Source: Salinisphaera sp. G21_0 (GTDB taxonomy: Bacteria > Pseudomonadota > Gammaproteobacteria > Pseudomonadales > Endozoicomonadaceae). From it: a stretch of 64,000 nucleotides of DNA. Numbering within the stretch: position 1 is the first letter of the stretch; each line of letters starts with the position of its first letter. Shown piece after piece: positions 37,249 to 47,272 of the stretch. The notes beneath the pieces are model-generated. The model saw nothing but the letters and a program-made list of their open reading frames with translations, was not told where the DNA came from and ran no database searches. The DNA is taken from NCBI RefSeq assembly GCF_017744115.1, contig NZ_JAGHQW010000021.1, forward strand, positions 33,908 to 97,907. The letters are read 5' to 3'. A program made the position numbers and the translations under genes.

Positions 37249-38832
37249 ATGACTGAAATGACCAACCCTGTTTTACCCGGCAGCTTTCCTGATCCGTCCA
37301 TTTGTCGCGTCGGTGATGATTTCTATATGGTTAACTCCTCGTTCGAGTATTTTCCGGGGCTGCCCATTCACCACAGCCGTGACCTGGTCAACTGGGAACT
37401 GATTGGTCATGCTCTGGATCGCCCGGAGCAGTGCCAGGGACCGATTTTTCTGACCGATGTACAGTCCGACGGCGGTATTCATGCGCCGACTATTCGATAT
37501 AAAGACGGAGTCTTTTATCTGATAACCACTAATGTCTATATGCCACCGGAGGCACCTGCAGATTTCAATCCCTGTGTGAATTTTATTCTGACAGCGACAA
37601 ATCCTGCAGGTCCCTGGTCTGAGCCCAAAGTCATTAGCGGCGCACCGGGCATCGACCCTGATATTTTTTTCGACGATGACGGCAGGGTGTGGTACGTAGG
37701 AACCCATAGCCCAAGTGATCCAGCATACCCCAGTGAAGGTGAAATCTGGCTGCAAGAGCTAGACCTGGACTGTACATCCCTGATTGGCGAACGATACTTT
37801 CTCTGGCGGGGCACCGGCGGAGACTGGGTAGAAGGCCCTCATATGTATAAACACAATGACCGCTACTATTTAATGACAGCAGAAGGGGGAACGGGGTTTT
37901 ACCATGCCGTGACGGTTGCCTGCAGTGACGCTATTACCGGACCGTATATAAGTAATCCAAGAAACCCGATATTAACCTCACGTCACCTGACCCACAATTA
38001 CTGGGTAAACAGCACCGGCCACGGTGACCTGGTTGAGCTGGCTGATGGCCGTTGGTATATGGTCTGTCTGGGGATTCGTAATGACATTGCCAGCCGTTCC
38101 AACATGGGCAGAGAAACCCATCTGCTTCCTGTCGTTTGGGAAGCAGAAAACCCGGACAACAGGGATATGCTCTGGCCAGTGTGTGCTCCCGATACCGGCA
38201 AAGTGGAAAAACACCTTCCGTTACCGTTTCCGAAATCAAGTCAGCCTGGTTATGGTAACTTTTATGATGATTTTTCCGGTCAGACTCTGAAAAAAGAGTG
38301 GAGTTTTCGACGACTGCCAGAAGCCAGTCGCTTTCAGATTCTGCCAGAAAAAAGGCGCTTGAGGATCTGGCCGGGGCAACCTGTCCGGGAACGTAGCCAA
38401 TCCACCGTTATTGGCTTTCGACAATCACACAGTTATTTCAATTATCAGGTTACCCTGCATATATCAGATACTATGGGCAGTAGTGAGATTGGTATAGGTA
38501 TATTGCAAAAAGACAACCATCATCTGTTACTGGGTGTCTCGCAAAATGATAATGGTCTTGATTTTATCGTCAAACTCAATAATAAGGTGCTTGCATCTGC
38601 AACCATTACTGACGAGACTACTGCGTTGAAATTATTCGTTCATTGTGCTGAAACCGGTTACGACTGCGGTTATATAACCAATGAACAAAAAGTACCAGTG
38701 ATAACCAGCATCCCGATTGATTCGATGTTATCCAGATACTACACAGGCGCGTTTTGCTGTCTTTATGGCGTCAATCCAGAGGGTACATCTGAAGTATTTG
38801 CAGACTTCTCAGATGTTAAGTTCTTGAATTAG
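37249..38832 (+). CDS. GH43 beta-xylosidase/alpha-L-arabinofuranosidase
   Basis: 527 residues, no signal peptide. Five-bladed GH43 propeller (1-310) with the three acidic catalytic residues in FPDPSICRVG, PGIDPDIFFD and WVEGPHMY, the typical N-terminus NPVLPGSFPDPS and HHSRDLVNWELIGHAL, then a C-terminal beta-sandwich (about 340-527, WSFRRLPEASRF). It is closest in layout to subfamilies 11/12 (xylan or arabinan side chains). It acts on imported oligosaccharides in the cytoplasm. No xylose genes are in the window; arabinose-type products could feed the pentose locus at 49-57 kb, but which arabinose enantiomer is released is unknown. Confidence 0.85.
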   Translation: MTEMTNPVLPGSFPDPSICRVGDDFYMVNSSFEYFPGLPIHHSRDLVNWELIGHALDRPEQCQGPIFLTDVQSDGGIHAPTIRYKDGVFYLITTNVYMPPEAPADFNPCVNFILTATNPAGPWSEPKVISGAPGIDPDIFFDDDGRVWYVGTHSPSDPAYPSEGEIWLQELDLDCTSLIGERYFLWRGTGGDWVEGPHMYKHNDRYYLMTAEGGTGFYHAVTVACSDAITGPYISNPRNPILTSRHLTHNYWVNSTGHGDLVELADGRWYMVCLGIRNDIASRSNMGRETHLLPVVWEAENPDNRDMLWPVCAPDTGKVEKHLPLPFPKSSQPGYGNFYDDFSGQTLKKEWSFRRLPEASRFQILPEKRRLRIWPGQPVRERSQSTVIGFRQSHSYFNYQVTLHISDTMGSSEIGIGILQKDNHHLLLGVSQNDNGLDFIVKLNNKVLASATITDETTALKLFVHCAETGYDCGYITNEQKVPVITSIPIDSMLSRYYTGAFCCLYGVNPEGTSEVFADFSDVKFLN

Positions 38833-38908
38833 CCAGTTGGGCTGTTTGCGCCCACCACCATGATGTAATGTGACCATCGAGTGGAATCCGTTAGAAAGCC
38901 TGATGTGG
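38831..38908 (+). pseudogene. Shattered glgB relic
   Basis: Two short pieces of the glgB coding sequence are joined here: AGCCAGTTGGGCTGTTTGCG with CCCACCACC (compare glgB near 25072, QPVGLFAPTS) and GTGACCATCGAGTGGAATCC with GTTAGAAAGCCTGATGTGG (compare glgB near 25890, VTNEWNPSESLNW). About 820 bases of the gene are missing between them and no frame survives. The rest of the 378-base gap to glgX holds no gene that I can see apart from the operator at 39111. Confidence 0.75.
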
Positions 38909-39110
38909 TCGGTTCGCATGCGTACCCATAGTGCACAAAAGCCGAATCATACTTCTTACCCCAACCGCTATGCACTATGAAACCCTGATATCACGGTGCA
39001 TGGCGGCCGGTTAGGGTGTTGACTCCTTTAGGAGCCGATCCCCGAGGAGAGTCCTTTATACAGACTTTCTGTTCACCATGTTTTAAATTAAGTCAATTCT
39101 TTATAAAAGT

Positions 39111-39126
39111 CTGTAATCGTTTACAT
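39111..39126. promoter_or_regulatory. MalR-type operator before glgX
   Basis: CTGTAATCGTTTACAT, one mismatch pair from a perfect TGTAA-N4-TTACA palindrome. It lies 85 bases upstream of the glgX start. Confidence 0.7.
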
Positions 39127-39210
39127 GACCGGCGTGCTTTTCTGTTTGTTCCTGAAAACTAATAATACACGCCGTTTTTTCTGATCACGCTATATAGAGC
39201 TTCACACGTT

Positions 39211-41319
39211 ATGGATACGCCGTCTGCCACCCCCTACTCCGCCTTTCCCGGAAAAACCTCCCCACAGGGTGCCACTTTAGTTAATGCCGATCTTGTGGCA
39301 GCACCGGGTAACCAAGCGACAGGAGTTAATTTTTCTGTGTATGCCCCGCAAGCAGAACAACTGTTTGTATCGTTATTCGATACACAGGGAAATGAAGAAC
39401 AACTGAAAATGTTTCCTTCCGCTGAAGGCATCTGGCACCTTTATATTCAAGGTATTACCGAAGGTCAGCACTATGGATTCCGGGCAGACGGTTACTGGTC
39501 ACCCAATACCACGCCGCGCTTTAACAAGCACAAACTGCTGATGGACCCCTATGCCCGGGAAATCAGTGGCGATGTGCAATGGTGCCAGGAAATTTTTGAC
39601 TATATTTCAGACGACAATGATCAATGGCTATTCAACGAGCAGGACAGCGCCACCAAAATGCCCCGCAGTGTTGTGCGTGACGCCACCTTTGACTGGCAAG
39701 GCGTAACCCACCCCCACACTCCGGACCAGCAGAGCATTTATTACGAAACCCACCTCAAGGGATTCACCAAAACCCATCCGGATATTCCGGAGGATATTCG
39801 TGGTACCTATCTGGGCATGTGCCACCCAATTACCATTGAATATCTGAAAAACCTTGGCATTACTGCCGTTGAACTGCTACCGGTTACCTACAGTTCCAGT
39901 GAAGAGCGACTCACTCACCTTGGGTTATCCAATTACTGGGGTTACAACCCGCTGTGTATGATGGCACCGCACACACCTTATGCCATTTCCGATCCGGTTA
40001 TCGAGATGAAAACCATGGTACGGGAGCTGCACCGCGCTGGCATTGAAGTGATTATGGATGTGGTGTTCAACCATACCTGCGAAGGTGGCCATGGTGGTCC
40101 ATTCCTGAGCATGCGTGGTCTGGCTGAAACCGACTACTACCATATGAACAAACACGACGGTGACATTTCCTCGGAAAATTACAGTGGTTGCGGCAACACC
40201 ATAAACTTCGATAGCCATCAGACTCTGCGCCTGACCATGGATGCACTGCGTCACTGGGTGGTGGAGTATCAGATCGATGGTTTCCGTTTTGACCTGGCAC
40301 CCACTATGGCTCGCCAGCACCGTCATTACAGCAAAGATGCGCCTTTCTTTTATGCCGTGAGCCAGGACCCGATTCTGAGCCAGGTAAAAATGATTGCCGA
40401 GCCCTGGGATATTGGGCCGGACGGTTATCATATGACTGACTTCCCCAATGACTGGCAGTCCTGGAATGATCGTTACCGCGATACCTGTCGGAAGTTCTGG
40501 AAAGGCAGCAAAGGGGTACAAACTGAAATGGCCTGGCGCTTTTCCGGTTCAGAAGACCTGTTCTGCGAACAAAGTTATCTTGCCACCGTCAACTATATCT
40601 GCAGTCACGATGGCTTTAACCTGATGGATCTGGTTTCTTACAATCAGCGCCACAATCTGGCCAATGGTGAAGATGGACGGGATGGTGACGAGCACAATTA
40701 CTCCTGGAACCATGGTGAAGAAGGCGTCACTGACAACCTGGATATCAATAAAGCCCGCCTGCGCAGCCGGAAAAATCTGGTGGGGATGTTAATGCTGGCC
40801 AAAGGCTCCCCCATGCTGTTAGCTGGTGATGAATTCAGCAACTCCCAGGGTGGTAATAATAATGCCTATTGTCAGGACTCCCCCATCGCCTGGCTACACT
40901 GGGACTGGCTGCACAACATCAACTCTGACGGAGCACAAATGCACGATTTCACCCGAAAAATGATGCATTTTCGTCGCAATGAACCACTGTTGACCGATGG
41001 TCTGGGCCACATAGAATACCAGTTATACTCCCCGAAGGGTGACGTCGTTGACCCTGTTTATTTCAGTGAGCGCCACTGTTACACCCTGACGGTTAAAATT
41101 CATGACCCGAATGACGCTGAAAAAGGTGCTATCTGGGTCATCATGAACGCTGGCAAACATGTAGGCAGAGTGTTGATTCCTGAAACTGGTCAATTCAAAC
41201 ACCGGATGGTTATGGTGAATACTGACAAAGAGTCTTCTTTTATTCAGGAACCGTCTGTTGATCAGTGCAGCTATGAAGTTCAGCCGCACAGCCTGATCAT
41301 GCTTAAAGAGATGAATTAA
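39211..41319 (+). CDS. glgX: Glycogen debranching enzyme (isoamylase type)
   Basis: 702 residues (E. coli GlgX 657), GH13 subfamily 11. It removes the short alpha-1,6 branches left by phosphorylase. N-terminal CBM48 (about 25-135), SIYYETHLKGFTKTHPDIPE, and catalytic residues in GFRFDLAPTMA (Asp), MIAEPWDIGPDGY (Glu) and CSHDGFNLMDL (Asp). It is cytoplasmic. The N-terminus is about 15 residues longer than usual; no other start has better support. It is grouped with malP rather than with glgCA. Confidence 0.93.
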   Translation: MDTPSATPYSAFPGKTSPQGATLVNADLVAAPGNQATGVNFSVYAPQAEQLFVSLFDTQGNEEQLKMFPSAEGIWHLYIQGITEGQHYGFRADGYWSPNTTPRFNKHKLLMDPYAREISGDVQWCQEIFDYISDDNDQWLFNEQDSATKMPRSVVRDATFDWQGVTHPHTPDQQSIYYETHLKGFTKTHPDIPEDIRGTYLGMCHPITIEYLKNLGITAVELLPVTYSSSEERLTHLGLSNYWGYNPLCMMAPHTPYAISDPVIEMKTMVRELHRAGIEVIMDVVFNHTCEGGHGGPFLSMRGLAETDYYHMNKHDGDISSENYSGCGNTINFDSHQTLRLTMDALRHWVVEYQIDGFRFDLAPTMARQHRHYSKDAPFFYAVSQDPILSQVKMIAEPWDIGPDGYHMTDFPNDWQSWNDRYRDTCRKFWKGSKGVQTEMAWRFSGSEDLFCEQSYLATVNYICSHDGFNLMDLVSYNQRHNLANGEDGRDGDEHNYSWNHGEEGVTDNLDINKARLRSRKNLVGMLMLAKGSPMLLAGDEFSNSQGGNNNAYCQDSPIAWLHWDWLHNINSDGAQMHDFTRKMMHFRRNEPLLTDGLGHIEYQLYSPKGDVVDPVYFSERHCYTLTVKIHDPNDAEKGAIWVIMNAGKHVGRVLIPETGQFKHRMVMVNTDKESSFIQEPSVDQCSYEVQPHSLIMLKEMN

Positions 41320-41326
41320 CAGGCAG

Positions 41327-41355
41327 GTCGGCAACCCCGAAGATGGGTTGCCGAC
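41327..41355. terminator. Stem-loop between convergent glgX and amylase genes
   Basis: GTCGGCAACCC (41327-41337) pairs perfectly with GGGTTGCCGAC (41345-41355). It is placed to stop both convergent transcripts, although T tracts are absent. Confidence 0.65.
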
Positions 41356-41371
41356 AGGTTAATCTACACAA

Positions 41372-43417
41372 TTACTCCGCACAGCGGGATACCATCACCT
41401 GATCAATCTCACCACTGTCTTTGAACGTTAAGCTCCATACATAGCGTCCTGCCTCCGGTATCATCACCGAGGTATCGGTACCATACCCGCCGTTTTTCCC
41501 TGCAGCTGCCTGCCCCGGCTTTTGTGACAGATCAGCAGCCGTGTATTGCGGGCTCCAGCTGGCTGTGGCGTACTGGAAGCGATAGCTGCCTTTGCGCTCA
41601 TCAGTAACGGTTTGATACACGCCATTGCCTTTATATTGAAAGGCCCGGGCCGGTTTGTGCATCCAGTTAGAGTCCGGGAAGCTACCCACCACAAACAGCG
41701 TGTCTTTTGCCGGGCCTGCTTCTTTAACTGTCGGGTTATCGCACTGGGCCAGGAAACCTTCACCGGTCATCGAGCTGGCATCTCGTTTATTGACCTTTGG
41801 TCCGGCTGGAACAGGCTTGGCAATGCGCAGGAATCGTGATTCAAACCCTTTCATGCGAATGGAATATTCATTGTTTTTCGGGAAAAACACCTCTCCCGTG
41901 AGCAGATCCACCAGCCTCCCTTCGGAACCGGCTTCCGCCGTTGTCAACGTGACCATTTGGAAAGCGCTGTCGGTGCTGACCATATAAAGCAGGGCATCAT
42001 CTCCGCTTTGCTTGTGGTCGACGTAGACCTCTTTCTCTGCACGGATGTTAATGCGTTCGCCTTCAGACAACGCTGGATGTTTATCTCGCAACGTCATCAA
42101 TGACGATACATAGGTTTTAAGATCACGCTGCTGTGTATTCAGCTCAGCGGTTAGCCCATCAATTCTGGCACTGGTACGCCCCGAATGGTCATCACACATG
42201 CCACGAATGGCGCAGTTATTATCCGGCTGCTTTTCAGCAAAGTCTGGCGTTTCATCACCAATTTCATCGCCGTAATACAAGGTGATGGGGCCAGTGCAGG
42301 CAGCCATAAATGACAGGGCCGCTTTATGCCGCAACCAGTATTCTGCATCGTACGGATTGGCAATGCCGCCACGCTGCAAAAGGTCACCAAACCGTACAAC
42401 ATCGTGATTGCCCAGCATCAGGTTAGGTTGCGCATGTTTCGGATAGAGTGAGTGCAGGCTCATGCCTTCATCCAGCCAGTCACCGCCTTTACCACCCATA
42501 CCATTTTCATTCACTGCAAAGGTTTCCACCAGGCGATAACGCATGGGGAAGTCAAATGCAGAACACAACGCCGGACTCTCCCCGGTACCGTAGCCGACCC
42601 TCTGAATGGTGTTTTCTTCTTTCCAGATCTCCGCCACCATATAGCCCAATGGATTGACGGTTTCACCCTTGTGGTTCTGGTAAGTCACTGACTGAGAAGC
42701 GTCATCCACGGCTTTGCGGATTTCTGTCCAGGCTTCGGTGGGCACCTGATAGGCCTGATCCAGACGCCAGCCGTCTATTTTCAGCTCCTTCACCCACCAG
42801 GTTGCCACCTCCCGGTAAAATGGCAGGCTTTGGGGATAGTCAACAGGATTGTGACTGCCGGAAGGCAGCAAACCAGATGGTGATGGCACGACACCGGACG
42901 TCTTATGATGGCCAAATACACCATCAAAAAATACGTACAGCCCTTTGGCATGGGCTTTTTCCACCAGCTCTTTCGCCTGTTCCAGGGTCCCGAAGCGTGG
43001 GTCGATGGAAAAATAATCCGTGGCAAAATAGCCAGTAGCATCCAGCCGGTCATCCCAGTGTGATTGGCCTGCAACGGGTTCTGAGTTGAAGATTGGTGTC
43101 ATCCAGATGGCATTCATACCCAGTGACTTGATGTAGTCCAGGGAATCAATTATGCCCTGCAAATCCCCCTGGTGATGACTGGTACCGTAGCCGGTGCCGT
43201 GACCGGTTCCCTTTTCTCCATCCACAAAGCTTTCGACCATAATCTGGTAAATTCTCAGATCGTTGGCTTTTGCCCGGGTGCTGGCGTTGCAGTCATAGGC
43301 CGGTGTCAGGCTGGCGCTGGCCTTAGACGCTGTATCAGGTGACTGACTGGCACAGCCAGTCAACAGTAAGGCAGAAAGCGCAGAGATAGCCACTGCCAAT
43401 ACTTTTGGCTTTGTCAT
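41372..43417 (-). CDS. GH13 alpha-amylase-family lipoprotein
   Basis: 681 residues. Lipoprotein signal with lipobox LLTGC (Cys about 22), so tethered to the envelope, probably outer membrane. GH13 barrel with LRIYQIMVESFVDGEKG, MNAIWMTPIFNS, GWRLDQAYQVP (nucleophile), YMVAEIWKEEN (acid/base) and LMLGNHDVVRFG (third Asp). A last domain (about 565-681) is the same module as the lipoprotein at 27993 and is bounded by Cys in LAQCDN and SRCAE. It probably trims starch or glycogen to maltodextrins ahead of LamB and the OmpG-like porin. Which bond it cuts is not certain. Confidence 0.88.
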   Translation of the reverse strand: MTKPKVLAVAISALSALLLTGCASQSPDTASKASASLTPAYDCNASTRAKANDLRIYQIMVESFVDGEKGTGHGTGYGTSHHQGDLQGIIDSLDYIKSLGMNAIWMTPIFNSEPVAGQSHWDDRLDATGYFATDYFSIDPRFGTLEQAKELVEKAHAKGLYVFFDGVFGHHKTSGVVPSPSGLLPSGSHNPVDYPQSLPFYREVATWWVKELKIDGWRLDQAYQVPTEAWTEIRKAVDDASQSVTYQNHKGETVNPLGYMVAEIWKEENTIQRVGYGTGESPALCSAFDFPMRYRLVETFAVNENGMGGKGGDWLDEGMSLHSLYPKHAQPNLMLGNHDVVRFGDLLQRGGIANPYDAEYWLRHKAALSFMAACTGPITLYYGDEIGDETPDFAEKQPDNNCAIRGMCDDHSGRTSARIDGLTAELNTQQRDLKTYVSSLMTLRDKHPALSEGERINIRAEKEVYVDHKQSGDDALLYMVSTDSAFQMVTLTTAEAGSEGRLVDLLTGEVFFPKNNEYSIRMKGFESRFLRIAKPVPAGPKVNKRDASSMTGEGFLAQCDNPTVKEAGPAKDTLFVVGSFPDSNWMHKPARAFQYKGNGVYQTVTDERKGSYRFQYATASWSPQYTAADLSQKPGQAAAGKNGGYGTDTSVMIPEAGRYVWSLTFKDSGEIDQVMVSRCAE

Positions 43418-43585
43418 CGGTTCCTCCGATTGGTCACATTACAATACTGAAAAGAGGATGGGAAAGAGATGCAAAATATTTCCCCGGAGTTGTATAACGA
43501 CACAGGTCATACGCCGCCCGCCATTATCGCTTTGAGTAACTTCAATGCATTGATTTACAGCATTTTTATTTTCTGTTCAAAATAG

Positions 43586-43601
43586 TTGTAATCGTTTTCA
43601 G
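43586..43601. promoter_or_regulatory. MalR-type operator before the amylase gene
   Basis: TTGTAATCGTTTTCAG. It differs from the glgX site mainly at one base of the right arm. It lies 169 bases upstream of the amylase start in the 460-base divergent gap to malP. Confidence 0.6.
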
Positions 43602-43749
43602 AGGTTTACAACAATCCACAAAAGGTGAAATTAATTTCACTTGACGCCTGTATTTCGCTTTGTCACATTCATGCTTACTTAGTAAATAACAACCCATGGC
43701 TGGTGGTGTGTACCCTCATCTTTTAAAGACCATTAAACCAGCACAGAGA

Positions 43750-43765
43750 CTGAAAGCGTTTACAA
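43750..43765. promoter_or_regulatory. MalR-type operator before malP
   Basis: CTGAAAGCGTTTACAA: right half as in the malE site, left half GAAAG. It lies 113 bases upstream of malP. The remainder of the divergent gap shows no gene. Confidence 0.6.
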
Positions 43766-43877
43766 GGCAACAAGCCATTTTTTTTCCATTACACTAGGGC
43801 TCTTTTGCAAAGCCGCTGAAACAAATCATCAGTGAAAAAGGCCAACCTGATAGAACAGCAAGAGTGAAGCACATCAC

Positions 43878-46298
43878 ATGGATCAGAAAACATTTACCTC
43901 CGAGCTTGAAAAACACTTGCGTCGTGAACTGGGCACGACTCCTAAGCAAGCCACACATCGCGACTGGTGGCAGGCCCTCTCTCTGGTACTCCGTGACATC
44001 AATCTGGACCAGCTTCAGGAAAGCAGCCTGAGCAATGCCAAAGAGACCAAGCCACAACGACACGTTTGTTACCTTTCTATGGAATTCCTGATGGGACGCC
44101 TGCTGGGTGATGCCCTGATGAACCTTGGACTCTACGAAACCGCAGCCACCCTGCTGCAATCCCACGGCGTACGCATTTCTGATGTCCTGGATCAGGAGCG
44201 TGACATGTCCCTGGGCAACGGTGGTCTGGGTCGTCTGGCCGCCTGCTTTATGGATTCTCTGGCCAACCAGCATATTCCAGCCACCGGGTACGGCATCAAC
44301 TACCGCTATGGTCTGTTTCGTCAGATCTTTGTGGATGGTTACCAGAAAGAGAAGCCGGATGTCTGGCGTGAATTTGGCAGCCCCTGGGAAACCTGTCGTC
44401 CATCCGAGACCGTTGAGATTGGCCTGTTCGGTCATATGGAAATGGACAACGATGGCAATAACCACTGGGTGCCTGGCAAGAAGCTTTTCGGTGTGCCATG
44501 GGATATCACCATTCCATCCTTTGGCGGAAACTATGTAAACCGTCTCCGTCTCTGGGAAAGCCTGGTGGGTGCCTATCCTATCGATCTGGATAAATACAAC
44601 CAGGGTGAGTATCTGGAAGCCTGCCGTAACCTGGTGGATGGCGATACCATTTCCGGTGTCTTGTACCCTGAAGACTCAACGCCGCAGGGTAAAGATCTGC
44701 GACTGATCCAGCAGTACTTCTTCACGGCCTGCTCCCTCAAAGACATTATCCGCCAGCATAAGCAGCGTGGCCTGCCATTAAGCAGTCTGGCAAAACACTA
44801 CGCGCTGCAATTGAACGACACCCACCCGGCTATCGCTATTCCGGAATTAATGCGCCTGCTGATGGACGAGGAAGGCATGGTCTGGAATCAGGCCTGGGCC
44901 ATCACTCAGGAAATGTGCCACTACACCAACCACACCCTGTTGCCAGAAGCTCTGGAGAAATGGTCTGCCTCTCTGCTGGACCGTGTTCTCCCAAGACACT
45001 TGCAGATCATTGAGATGATCAACTATGTCTTCCTGAACGGAGAGGCTAAAGAGCAATGGGGCGACAAGGTAGAGATCATCAAGAAAGTCAGCATCTTCGA
45101 AGAGCTGGACAACGGTGATCGCATGATCCGCATGGCCAACCTGTCAGTGATTGGCAGTCGCCGGGTCAATGGTGTTGCCGCGCTGCACAGTGGGCTGGTT
45201 AAAGCCAATCTGTTCCCCGAGTTTGACGCCCTGTATCCCGGCAAGCTGGTAAACGTCACCAACGGTGTTACCCCAAGACGCTGGCTGGCTCACTGTAACC
45301 CGGGCCTGGCACGACTGCTGGACCGGAATATCGGCAAAGAGTGGCGTACAGATCTGGATCAGCTGGAAAAGCTGACACCACTGTCGGAATCTCCCGATTT
45401 TCTCGATGCCTTTGCCAATGTCCGTTTCAAAAACAAGGAGCGACTGGCGCGGTTGATTGAGAAAGAGTGCAAGGTCACCGTTAACCCCAATGCGCTGTTC
45501 GATGTTCAGATTAAGCGACTGCACGAGTACAAGCGTCAGCAGTTAAACCTGTTGCACATCATCAGCCTGTATCACGAAATGCTCGATAACCCGGATGCCG
45601 AACATACCCCACGGGTATTTATTTTTGGCGCTAAAGCCGCACCAGGTTATGTAATGGCCAAACAGATTATTCTGGCGATCAACAAGGTCGCCCAGGTAAT
45701 TAACAACGATCGTCGTTTGGATGACTGCCTGAAAGTGGTATTCCTGCCGGATTATCGCGTCACCCTGGCGGAACAGATCATTCCTGCCGCTGATCTTTCC
45801 GAGCAGATCTCCACTGCCGGTTTTGAAGCCTCCGGTACCGGCAATATGAAGCTGGGCCTGAATGGTGCACTGACCATTGGGACACTGGACGGAGCCAACG
45901 TGGAAATTGCCGAAGCGGTGGGCGATGACAACATCTTTATCTTCGGAAAAACTGTTGATGAGATTGCCGAACTGCAGCAGCAGGGTTACAACCCATACCA
46001 TTATTATGAGAACAATCCGGTACTGAAGCGGGCCATTGACGCTCTGATGAATGGTTCCTTCTGCCAGCACAAGCCCGACCTGCTCAAACCCGTTGCGGAA
46101 GATCTGATGCATCGTGACCAGTTTATGGCTCTGGCTGACTTTGAAAGCTATCGCGAAGCTCAGCAGAAAGTATCCGACACTTTCCGTAAGCCAAGGATCT
46201 GGTGGCGCAAGGCCGTTCTGAATACTGCACGACTGGGTCGATTCTCTTCGGACCGGTCTATTGCTGACTATGCAGAGAAAGTTTGGGGTATTAAATAA
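43878..46298 (+). CDS. malP: Maltodextrin/glycogen phosphorylase
   Basis: 806 residues, GT35. It releases glucose 1-phosphate from alpha-1,4 glucans using pyridoxal phosphate. The PLP lysine lies in EASGTGNMKLGLNGALTIGT, with SLGNGGLGRLAACFMDSLAN and ATGYGINYRYGLFRQ near the N-terminus. The short N-terminus without the phosphorylation/AMP peptide and the QRHVCYLSMEFLMGR start favour MalP over GlgP, but only one phosphorylase is seen here and it may serve both roles. Confidence 0.93.
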   Translation: MDQKTFTSELEKHLRRELGTTPKQATHRDWWQALSLVLRDINLDQLQESSLSNAKETKPQRHVCYLSMEFLMGRLLGDALMNLGLYETAATLLQSHGVRISDVLDQERDMSLGNGGLGRLAACFMDSLANQHIPATGYGINYRYGLFRQIFVDGYQKEKPDVWREFGSPWETCRPSETVEIGLFGHMEMDNDGNNHWVPGKKLFGVPWDITIPSFGGNYVNRLRLWESLVGAYPIDLDKYNQGEYLEACRNLVDGDTISGVLYPEDSTPQGKDLRLIQQYFFTACSLKDIIRQHKQRGLPLSSLAKHYALQLNDTHPAIAIPELMRLLMDEEGMVWNQAWAITQEMCHYTNHTLLPEALEKWSASLLDRVLPRHLQIIEMINYVFLNGEAKEQWGDKVEIIKKVSIFEELDNGDRMIRMANLSVIGSRRVNGVAALHSGLVKANLFPEFDALYPGKLVNVTNGVTPRRWLAHCNPGLARLLDRNIGKEWRTDLDQLEKLTPLSESPDFLDAFANVRFKNKERLARLIEKECKVTVNPNALFDVQIKRLHEYKRQQLNLLHIISLYHEMLDNPDAEHTPRVFIFGAKAAPGYVMAKQIILAINKVAQVINNDRRLDDCLKVVFLPDYRVTLAEQIIPAADLSEQISTAGFEASGTGNMKLGLNGALTIGTLDGANVEIAEAVGDDNIFIFGKTVDEIAELQQQGYNPYHYYENNPVLKRAIDALMNGSFCQHKPDLLKPVAEDLMHRDQFMALADFESYREAQQKVSDTFRKPRIWWRKAVLNTARLGRFSSDRSIADYAEKVWGIK

Positions 46299-46310
46299 CC
46301 GGGTGGTTTT

Positions 46311-46336
46311 GGCGGCTCACTGAGCGTGAGCTGCCG
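46311..46336 (+). terminator. Stem-loop after malP
   Basis: GGCGGCTCAC (46311-46320) pairs imperfectly with GTGAGCTGCC across TGAGC. Only a weak T-rich stretch follows. Confidence 0.5.
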
Positions 46337-46404
46337 CTAATTATTCTTGTTAACCTTTTCCCAGACCACTGACTTTCTGCGCTCCAACGTGACGAGTACT
46401 GAAC

Positions 46405-47226
46405 TCAAATATCAGGAACTACCTGCCTGACCCAACCCAACAGTTCAACGATGTTGGTATAGACTCCCGGGTAACCCGGCTCAGCACAGCCGTAGCCCCA
46501 ACTTACGATACCCAGCTGGTACCAGGTGCCCTGGTGGTTATAAACCATGGGGCCACCACTATCGCCCTGACAGGAGTCTTTGCCTCCTTCATCAAAGCCA
46601 GCGCACAGCATATTTTTGGTAATAGCTCCGTCATAATGTTGCCCGGAGTTACAAAGTTCTCTCTCCACATAGGGCACCTGAACCACATGTAGCGTGTCTG
46701 GTTGTCCCTTCTCATACCCCAGGGTTCCCCAGCCCATCACCTCAAATACTGAACCTTTATTAATGCCTGCAAAGTGTTCTTCAGAAATCAGCGGAACAGG
46801 TTCAATACCCTCAACGTCCTGCTGTAATTCAATAATGGCAATATCGTTATCGAGGAATTCATAGCTATAGTCTGGATGTATATAAAACCTGGCCACCGGG
46901 TAGAAACTGCCAGAGCCCGGCTCACTGAGTCTATGCCCCCCCAACCAGACGGAAATAGAGTCAGCATCATCCTCAAGGTCTTCGACGCAATGGGCGGCCG
47001 TCAGGACATACTTGCCACCAATGAAGGCCCCGCCACAAAAATGAATCGCTCCAAATACTCTTAATGACGCCATATAAGGACGGGAAAATGGAGAAAGCTC
47101 ATCACCACCAACAATTTTTATTCCTGAATGGCTACTCGTCTTTTCAGGATGCGCACTGACGCTTACAGCAAATACTAAAACTAATTGACTTAATGCCAAC
47201 ACGGCCATCTGTAGGAGTTTTTTCAC
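46405..47226 (-). CDS. Secreted trypsin-like serine protease (S1)
   Basis: 273 residues from GTG 47226 (GGGA eight bases upstream), which gives a clean Sec signal ending VSVSA. A short propeptide leads to the zymogen cleavage site K|IVGGDEL. Catalytic triad: His in LTAAHCVED, Asp in DNDIAIIEL, Ser in CQGDSGGPM. The residue six before the Ser is Asp (KDSCQGDSGG), giving trypsin-like Lys/Arg specificity. Exactly six cysteines are left, placed for the three core chymotrypsin-fold disulfides. It looks animal-like in every detail; similar enzymes exist in vibrios. Probably exported and active on host proteins. SapC-like gene 46 bases upstream on the same strand. Confidence 0.92.
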   Translation of the reverse strand: MKKLLQMAVLALSQLVLVFAVSVSAHPEKTSSHSGIKIVGGDELSPFSRPYMASLRVFGAIHFCGGAFIGGKYVLTAAHCVEDLEDDADSISVWLGGHRLSEPGSGSFYPVARFYIHPDYSYEFLDNDIAIIELQQDVEGIEPVPLISEEHFAGINKGSVFEVMGWGTLGYEKGQPDTLHVVQVPYVERELCNSGQHYDGAITKNMLCAGFDEGGKDSCQGDSGGPMVYNHQGTWYQLGIVSWGYGCAEPGYPGVYTNIVELLGWVRQVVPDI

Positions 47227-47272
47227 TATTGAAGTCCCTTTCAATGTTAAAACCACAAAGAGGTAATGGATA

